Positions 58,963 to 64,000 of a stretch of DNA of 64,000 nucleotides are shown piece after piece. The first letter of the stretch is position 1; every line of letters starts with the position of its first letter. This DNA is from an uncultured Actinomycetes bacterium (GTDB lineage Bacteria > Actinomycetota > Actinomycetes > S36-B12 > UBA10799). The notes under the pieces were generated by a model. The model saw only the letters and a list, made by a program, of their open reading frames with translations, made no database searches and was not told the origin of the DNA. A program made the translations under genes and the position numbers. The stretch lies in assembly GCA_946803585.1 (NCBI GenBank), contig CAMPEQ010000011.1, forward strand, positions 372,001 to 436,000. The letters are read 5' to 3'.

Positions 58963-59273
58963 TTCGAGGCCTCCTGGCTGTCAGCCTTCGGCGCTTTCTT
59001 GGGCTTGAACATCTCAAGCATTCGGTCGGTGACGGCGAATCCGCCAACCAGGTTGATGGTTGCCAACACAATCGCTATCAGTCCCAGCACCAATGGCAGC
59101 GTCGTATCAGCATTACCGGTGACAAGGATGGCACCCACTAAGACGATGCCGTGGATCGCGTTCGCTCCCGACATCAACGGGGTGTGAAGCACCGTCGATA
59201 CCTTGGAGACGACCTCGAATCCGACAAAGATCGAGAGGATAAAGATGGTGAGCAGCGCTACTCCGGAATCCAT
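58959..59273 (-). CDS. pntAb: NAD(P) transhydrogenase subunit alpha part 2 (membrane)
   Basis: The 104-aa protein has three membrane helices with the conserved HTPLMSGANAIHGIVLVGAI segment and a Lys/Pro-rich C-terminal tail. A separate alpha2 gene shows the three-subunit transhydrogenase form (as in Rhodospirillum and mycobacteria), in contrast to the fused alpha of E. coli. Its start overlaps the stop of pntAa, and its stop overlaps pntB. Confidence 0.95.
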   Translation of the reverse strand: MDSGVALLTIFILSIFVGFEVVSKVSTVLHTPLMSGANAIHGIVLVGAILVTGNADTTLPLVLGLIAIVLATINLVGGFAVTDRMLEMFKPKKAPKADSQEASK

Positions 59274-60388
59274 CAGGCCACGTCCTTTCTGATCTCACCG
59301 TTGAGGACAACAGCGCACCCGTCGAAGACCTCGTCTTCGGGATCGAGAACCAGTTCGCCTTCTTTCACTGCTAGGCCCAGCAGCGCCACGACATTCATTG
59401 CGTAGAGCCGAGAAGCGTGAACTGGCATCTGGCTTGCGACATCTTTGGCACCCCAGATCCGAACACCATCGACGGTGACTTCTTCACCTGGAACTGACCC
59501 CTCGACGTTTCCGCCGGTCTCGGCCGCCAAGTCGACCACGACTGAGCCGGGCTTCATCCCCGTGAGCATCTCGGCGGTGACCAGGCGCGGTGCTTGCCGA
59601 CCCGGTACGGCCGCAGTAGTGATGAGCACATCGGACTCAGTGATGTAGGGCGTGAGCAGTTCGCGTTGGCGTGCGGCTCGGTCTTCGCTCATCTCACGGG
59701 CATATCCACCGCCGGCCTCGAGTGCCTCGAGGTCCAGCTCAATGAAGGAGGCACCCATCGACTTCACCTCATCGGCGGAGGCCGCGCGAACGTCGTAGGC
59801 CGACACAACCGAACCCAGCCGCTTTGCGGTAGCGATCGCTTGTAGGCCAGCGACTCCGGCACCCAGAACGAGCACCTTAGCCGGTGGAATCGTGCCAGCT
59901 GCGGTCATGAATAGCGGGAAGAAGCGAGGTAGACGGTCGGCACCAACGACAGCGCTTCGGTAGCCGGTAACGAGGGCCTGGGAGGTCAGCGCATCCATTG
60001 ACTGGGCGCGTGAGATCCGCGGAACCAAGTCGAACGATAGGGCAGTTGCCTGCGCCTGCGCGATTGCCCGGATTGCTTCCCCGTCAGTGGTGGGCGCCAG
60101 AAAACTGAGCGCAACTGCACCCGGTTTCAGCGACTGTCCACGGTCGGGGTCAAGCGGACGGACGCTAGCGACAATATCCGCCGAAGCGAACGCTGCTGCC
60201 ACGTCGGCCTCAGCGACCACCGTTGCACCCGCCTCGGTGTAGTCGTCATTCGTAGCGAACGACTCGTCCCCGGCACCTGATTGAACGCTCACCTCGAGCC
60301 CGAGAGCGGCCAGCTTTGCGACCGTGTCGGGTACTAGCGCAACGCGCCGTTCCCCTTCGCGAGTCTCTGTCGGCACAAATAGTTTCAC
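59273..60388 (-). CDS. pntAa: NAD(P) transhydrogenase subunit alpha part 1 (NAD binding)
   Basis: The 371-aa soluble subunit resembles alanine dehydrogenase: KLFVPTETREGERRVALVPDTVAKL at the start, the Rossmann glycine motif VLVLGAGVAGLQAIATAKRLGS near residue 172, SAYDVRAASADEVKSMGA, and VSVQSGAGDESFATN. It binds NADH and passes hydride to the beta subunit. GTG 60388 has GGAGGTG eight bases upstream. First gene of the pntAa-pntAb-pntB operon. Confidence 0.96.
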   Translation of the reverse strand: MKLFVPTETREGERRVALVPDTVAKLAALGLEVSVQSGAGDESFATNDDYTEAGATVVAEADVAAAFASADIVASVRPLDPDRGQSLKPGAVALSFLAPTTDGEAIRAIAQAQATALSFDLVPRISRAQSMDALTSQALVTGYRSAVVGADRLPRFFPLFMTAAGTIPPAKVLVLGAGVAGLQAIATAKRLGSVVSAYDVRAASADEVKSMGASFIELDLEALEAGGGYAREMSEDRAARQRELLTPYITESDVLITTAAVPGRQAPRLVTAEMLTGMKPGSVVVDLAAETGGNVEGSVPGEEVTVDGVRIWGAKDVASQMPVHASRLYAMNVVALLGLAVKEGELVLDPEDEVFDGCAVVLNGEIRKDVA

Positions 60389-60568
60389 CTAAGCCCACCT
60401 CCGGTCATTCGCCTGACGATAAAGGGCTATGGATCCGTGATTTACACGCGCCCCCATAGAATGTGACCTAGCCGGATTGCCAGAACCCCTTAGAACGTAA
60501 CGAATTCGGGCCAGATCACGAGCGTGCCGGTACCTCACCAAGTGCGATGTCGATGTCATTCTTCTATC

Positions 60569-61225
60569 ATGTCTCGCACCCTAAGTCGGCCCCGACGTCT
60601 CTCCTACTCCATTGCCGCCGTCAGTGCACTCGGCATCGCGCTCACCGGTTGTTCTAGCGGTAGCGACTCGGCGACTGATTCCTCGTCGCCGTCATCACAA
60701 CAGAGCGCAAGTCCAGAACCGAGCGCCGTTCCGGCCTCCTTCAAGTCCACGGTGACCTCCGTTCGATCCTGGGTCAGTGACGTAGGCAAGAAGAAGGATG
60801 GCCAACAGACCTACGGAGTCAACATCCTCGAGGGGACGACACAGATCAACGACGTCACCGTCCGGGTTCGGAATATGGGAACAGTCGACTACACCGAAGG
60901 CAGCGGAGACTTCGGCGGATTCGTCGAGCTGGTCTGGAGCGATGGCACCACCTTAGGAATGCGGCAAAACGGCGCGGCGAGCTTTGACGAGTCGAGTGAG
61001 AAGACCACATTCGAAGCCGACCTTGAGGTCATCAACGGATCTGGCTCGCTAAGCGGTACGACCGGAACCGGAAACTGGACAGGAAACCGCAAGGCATCCC
61101 TCGGCGGCGCCGTGGTCATGAAGGTCACCCTTGACCTAGTGAACGCCCCGAAGCTAATCACCGGCGAGGATAACTCTCGCAACCCCACTCCGACTGAGAC
61201 GTACTCAGCAACAATCGCTCCGTAG
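60569..61225 (+). CDS. Lipoprotein of unknown function
   Basis: From ATG 60569 (MSRTLSRPRR) the 218-aa product has a lipoprotein signal ending ALTGC (Cys28), a Ser/Pro/Ala linker to about residue 58, and a beta-rich domain with VTVRVRNMGTVDYTEGSGDFGGFV and GGAVVMKVTLDLVNAP. The outline resembles small extracellular immunoglobulin-like lipoproteins, but I recognise no family. CATTCT lies six bases before the ATG, so it may be leaderless. It converges with the MFS gene. Confidence 0.72.
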   Translation: MSRTLSRPRRLSYSIAAVSALGIALTGCSSGSDSATDSSSPSSQQSASPEPSAVPASFKSTVTSVRSWVSDVGKKKDGQQTYGVNILEGTTQINDVTVRVRNMGTVDYTEGSGDFGGFVELVWSDGTTLGMRQNGAASFDESSEKTTFEADLEVINGSGSLSGTTGTGNWTGNRKASLGGAVVMKVTLDLVNAPKLITGEDNSRNPTPTETYSATIAP

Positions 61226-61236
61226 CCCCGGACTAC

Positions 61237-62697
61237 CTAGCCGACATGCGCGGGAACATCAGCGTCGGCTAGGTCGCTAGGTTTGGCATTGATCAGTGTG
61301 AAGGCCAAGACTGCGGCTATCGCCAGAATCGCCGCGGCCCACATGAAGGCCGTCGTATAGCCATCAACCAGTGCCTCCGGCATCGCTTGAGCACCATTTG
61401 CCACGACAAAGGCCGCCGTTGCCGATGCAGCGAGCGTGTTGAGTAGGGCAGTCCCGAGTGACCCACCTATCTGCTGTGTCGTATTGACCATCGCCGATGC
61501 GACTCCCGCATCGTGTTTTGCCACCCCGGTCAAGGCCGTGCTAGCAAGCGGCACGAACGTTAGGCCTAGCCCCACCGACATGAGGATCTGCGAGGGCAGC
61601 ACGTGAGTGGCGTAGGCGGTATCGACGCCGATCTGGGTCAGCCATCCAAGCCCGAGCGCACTCAACACAAGGCCGCCGGTCATCAGTGGACGTGGACCGA
61701 ACTTTGGCAATAGTTGCGATGCAAGACCTGCAGCGAGGATCACTCCAACGCTGAACGGCAAGAAGGCGAAGCCCGCCTTGAGCGCAGAATACCCAAGTGT
61801 TCCCTGCATGTAGAACGTGAGGAAGAGGAACATCCCGAATAGCGCAAGCCCCACCATCAAGGACACGAGGAAGGAACCACCACGATTGCGGTCCAACACC
61901 ACTCGCATAGGTAGCAACGGGTGAGACGTCCTCGTCTCGATCAGCACGAAGACCACGAGTAGGACGACACCGGCAGCGATGAACCCGAGGGTTTCCGCCG
62001 AGGTCCAACTGTCGACCGCTTTTGTGAATCCGTAGACCAGTGAGACAAGCCCGAGGGTGACCGTCACCGCGCCGGGGACGTCATAGCGGCGATCACCTTC
62101 TGCGCGGCTCTCCGTGACCAAAGGAATCGCCATAAAAACAGCGAAAATCGCGACGGGGACATTAACGAGCAGGCACCAGTGCCAGGAGAGGTATTCCGTC
62201 AGTACTCCGCCGAGAATGAGCCCCAGCGCGGCACCACCTCCAGCGATCGCACCGTAGACACCGAACGCTTTTGCTCGCTCCTTAGGCTCGGTGAAGGTAA
62301 CCGTGATCAACGACAGCGCGGCAGGTGCTAGCAGCGCGGCAAATACACCTTGTAGTCCTCTGGCAGCAAAAAGCATGCCTTGATTCACGGCTAGTCCACC
62401 GAGTGCCGACGCTGCAGCAAAGCCGATCAGGCCGATGATGAAGGTGCGCTTGCGCCCCGTGTAGTCGGCAATTCGGCCGCCCAGAAGTAGTAGACCGCCG
62501 AAGGTCAACGTGTAGGCCGTGACAACCCATTGACGATCGGCATCCGAGATTCCGAGATCCGCCTGTGCCGACGGCAAGGCGATATTGACGATACTGGCGT
62601 CGAGCACCACCATCAGTTGTGCGATCGCGATAACGGCGAGCCCTAGCCACTTCCGATCGGATTTGACCTCAGTGGGAATCGCAGATGGAATCGTCAT
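61237..62697 (-). CDS. MFS drug-type exporter (DHA2 family, 14 helices)
   Basis: The 486-aa transporter has VVLDASIVNIALP with the helix-1 Asp, motif A GGRIADYTGRKRTF in the first loop, and the antiporter motif C region in helix 5 (GAIAGGGAALGLILGG). About 14 hydrophobic segments are visible. Such proteins expel drugs, dyes or secondary metabolites in exchange for protons; the substrate is unknown. GAGAGGACACC precedes ATG 62697. An inverted repeat overlaps its probable -35 box, and the aspartic-protease-like gene diverges from it. Confidence 0.92.
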   Translation of the reverse strand: MTIPSAIPTEVKSDRKWLGLAVIAIAQLMVVLDASIVNIALPSAQADLGISDADRQWVVTAYTLTFGGLLLLGGRIADYTGRKRTFIIGLIGFAAASALGGLAVNQGMLFAARGLQGVFAALLAPAALSLITVTFTEPKERAKAFGVYGAIAGGGAALGLILGGVLTEYLSWHWCLLVNVPVAIFAVFMAIPLVTESRAEGDRRYDVPGAVTVTLGLVSLVYGFTKAVDSWTSAETLGFIAAGVVLLVVFVLIETRTSHPLLPMRVVLDRNRGGSFLVSLMVGLALFGMFLFLTFYMQGTLGYSALKAGFAFLPFSVGVILAAGLASQLLPKFGPRPLMTGGLVLSALGLGWLTQIGVDTAYATHVLPSQILMSVGLGLTFVPLASTALTGVAKHDAGVASAMVNTTQQIGGSLGTALLNTLAASATAAFVVANGAQAMPEALVDGYTTAFMWAAAILAIAAVLAFTLINAKPSDLADADVPAHVG

Positions 62698-62734
62698 GGT
62701 GTCCTCTCAGTTGGCACCTAGAGGCACCACGAAG

Positions 62735-62748
62735 CTTGACAACTCAAG
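62735..62748 (-). promoter_or_regulatory. Inverted repeat over MFS promoter -35
   Basis: CTTGA-caac-TCAAG overlaps TTGTCA (minus strand, 62742-62737), which is followed after about 16 bp by TAGGTG. A TetR- or MarR-type repressor site for the exporter is plausible, but no regulator gene is adjacent. Confidence 0.4.
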
Positions 62749-62823
62749 TTCTGGACGTGGATATTCCCGACAGACTCTGAATGTGAGCACAGTCTCGTTC
62801 CAGGCTGATCGCACCGAGCGCGG

Positions 62824-62835
62824 TACGGTCAGTCG
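62824..62835 (+). promoter_or_regulatory. -10 box of leaderless promoter
   Basis: TACGGT (62824-62829) is six bases before GTG 62836, the same arrangement as at 55235. Confidence 0.5.
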
Positions 62836-63924
62836 GTGGCGACCTCAGCAACCCGTGACCGGCGGCGTGAGCTGACGATAGTGGTAGCTGCCGCGCTTGT
62901 GTTCTCGCCGCTACTCGCTGGTTGCGGGCACGGCCAACTCCTGGGTCCTGATCCGTTTACCGCAACGACCCTAGACGGGGTCACGATGGATCTAGCGATG
63001 CCAACGATCGGCGGGGCACAGCCCTACCTCACACTCGACGTCTCAGTAGGTGGAGCCAAGGCGGCGCCCATGCTCGTCGATACCGCGTCGCCTGGGATTC
63101 GTATTCTGAAGACCAAAGTCAACCAGAAGAAGATCACGCGGACTTCCACGCCAGTCAACGTTGAGTTCGTCGACGGCACGACTTTCGACGGGGTTGAGGC
63201 CAGCGCCTCGTTTAGCTTCGGCGGTGTTCAGACGGCCGGGCCGATCAACTTCCACCTGATTACGAAGGTGAGCTGCCATTCGCGAAATCCAACGTGCGCG
63301 GGGGCGGACGGCATCAAGGCTTACAGCCAGGTGCAGCCGTTTGCCGGCATCTTCGGCATTGGCCTCTACAGTGCGCCGATTTACAGCCCCCTGAGTCAGC
63401 TCGACGGCGGACCGGCGAGCTCGTTCACGATCGCCTCGAACGCCAAGACGAAGTCTGGCACCCTCACCCTCAACGCGATCCCGACCGATCCGGCCGCGAC
63501 CTACTCACTGCCCAAGTGGTCTGAGCCGCTACCCAATGGGGTCCCATCGTGGGCCAGCAATGAGGCAAACGCTTGTTGGTCCTTTGGTCCCGCGACGCCG
63601 ACGTGTGTGGCGACCGCGTTCGATACGGGGGCTCCGTTCACTTTGGTCAATCAAGCGGTACCTGATTCACCACCGGTTGGCGAGGTGACAGCACCAGCTC
63701 AGCTGACCCTGTTCAGCAATCAGGACCGGCAAGCGGTGTGGTCGGTAACGGCGGGAGATACGCCCGGGAAGAACAAAATGACCATCACCCCGGCGGCAGC
63801 TGGTGAGGCGGTCAACTCAGGCAGCGCGATCTTCCGCTCGCTAGCGGTGACATTTGATTCGCGCAGTGGTCGGGTCCTGCTCGCACCCATTGCCGGGACT
63901 GGTTCGCCTACCGTTGAGCCTTAG
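62836..63924 (+). CDS. Lipoprotein with bilobal aspartic-protease-like fold
   Basis: The 362-aa product has a lipoprotein signal (AALVFSPLLAGC, Cys29). MLVDTASPGIRIL at Asp81 and TAFDTGAPFTLVN at Asp263 are two separate DT(A/G)-type motifs about 180 residues apart, each after a hydrophobic strand, which is the pattern of the two lobes of pepsin-like proteases. Four Cys cluster as CHSRNPTC and CWSFGPATPTC. DUF3443-type proteins show similar motifs. Protease activity is inference. The gene is divergent from the MFS exporter and leaderless. Confidence 0.75.
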   Translation: MATSATRDRRRELTIVVAAALVFSPLLAGCGHGQLLGPDPFTATTLDGVTMDLAMPTIGGAQPYLTLDVSVGGAKAAPMLVDTASPGIRILKTKVNQKKITRTSTPVNVEFVDGTTFDGVEASASFSFGGVQTAGPINFHLITKVSCHSRNPTCAGADGIKAYSQVQPFAGIFGIGLYSAPIYSPLSQLDGGPASSFTIASNAKTKSGTLTLNAIPTDPAATYSLPKWSEPLPNGVPSWASNEANACWSFGPATPTCVATAFDTGAPFTLVNQAVPDSPPVGEVTAPAQLTLFSNQDRQAVWSVTAGDTPGKNKMTITPAAAGEAVNSGSAIFRSLAVTFDSRSGRVLLAPIAGTGSPTVEP

Positions 63925-64000
63925 GTCATCGCCGTGAGCTCGTCGAGATCTCCGTGGACCTCGAGGCCGGCACATTCCCCAACCTCATCGAAGAGCACAT
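63921..64000 (-). CDS. C-terminal end of an unidentified gene (partial)
   Basis: On the minus strand an open frame enters from the window edge and ends with TAA at 63923-63921. The visible 25 residues read LFDEVGECAGLEVHGDLDEL followed by TAMT. The composition looks coding and the stop overlaps that of the convergent gene by two bases. Too little is present for identification. Confidence 0.5.
   Translation of the reverse strand, partial: VLFDEVGECAGLEVHGDLDELTAMT

Overview
The window is ordinary chromosomal DNA from a high-GC Gram-positive bacterium of the class Actinomycetes. The evidence is a WhiB-family regulator, a BldG-like STAS protein next to an anti-sigma kinase, a paired ArsA locus, a PonA2-type PBP without PASTA domains, a MarP-like protease, an actinobacterial Tad pilus locus, the overlapping aspartokinase gene lysC/asd, and many leaderless promoters of the form TANNNT-N5-8-start. 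As I remember them, the gene order follows the topA-to-dnaX blocks of Mycobacterium and Streptomyces: holB, tmk, topA, Tad/ssd, HAD, acs, marP, nudix, tlpA, nth, crp, MBL, arsA-arsA, whiB4/wblA, ponA2, metallophosphoesterase, asd/lysC, recR, dnaX, SRP RNA. I cannot name the genus. There is no prophage, IS element, CRISPR array or restriction system. The bacterium appears to have a cell-envelope-rich, gene-dense genome with an unusual preference for TAG stop codons.

Layout. 1-4.8 kb: DUF4188 protein with an operator-like palindrome, tRNA-Thr(CGT), a secreted protein, SRPBCC protein, Rrf2 regulator, K+ channel, and an NlpC/P60 wall hydrolase preceded by a c-di-AMP (ydaO-type) riboswitch. 4.8-14 kb: secreted peptidase, holB, then a small inserted module (secreted pentapeptide protein, LexA-box HNH nuclease, CsbD-like protein), tmk and topA. 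14-23 kb: proton-pumping pyrophosphatase, anti-sigma/STAS pair, and a Tad pilus operon including a 59-aa Flp-like pilin missed by the ORF track. 23-31 kb: HAD phosphatase, degenerate Fic protein, deacetylase, acs, nhaA, holin-like membrane protein, alpha/beta hydrolase. 31-46.6 kb: marP, nudix, tlpA and nth run; RsiG-like anti-sigma; Crp; MBL, nudix and RidA; ArsA pair; WhiB; PBP; YqeY; phosphoesterase; diguanylate cyclase. 46.6-55 kb: tRNA-Pro with a decayed partial copy, asd/lysC (with an internal beta start), recR, dnaX, DUF6790, tRNA-Ser(GGA), SRP RNA, a conserved small protein, thioesterase, MarC, tRNA-Ser(CGA). 55-64 kb: trypsin-like protease, tadA pair, pnt transhydrogenase operon, lipoprotein, MFS exporter, a bilobal aspartic-protease-like lipoprotein, and the end of an unidentified gene.

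Common threads. Two cyclic dinucleotide systems can be read: c-di-AMP through the riboswitch of the wall hydrolase, and c-di-GMP through a GGDEF enzyme plus an RsiG-type anti-sigma factor. Envelope building, turnover and proteolysis dominate (NlpC/P60, PonA2, deacetylase, MarP, trypsin, tripeptidyl-peptidase-like lipoprotein). Energy-coupling enzymes are also grouped here (H+-PPase, NhaA, transhydrogenase). The least expected signals are 14-15 bp micro-tandem repeats lying across stop codons at four gene ends, and a GATAGG(G)CC element placed directly against several start codons.
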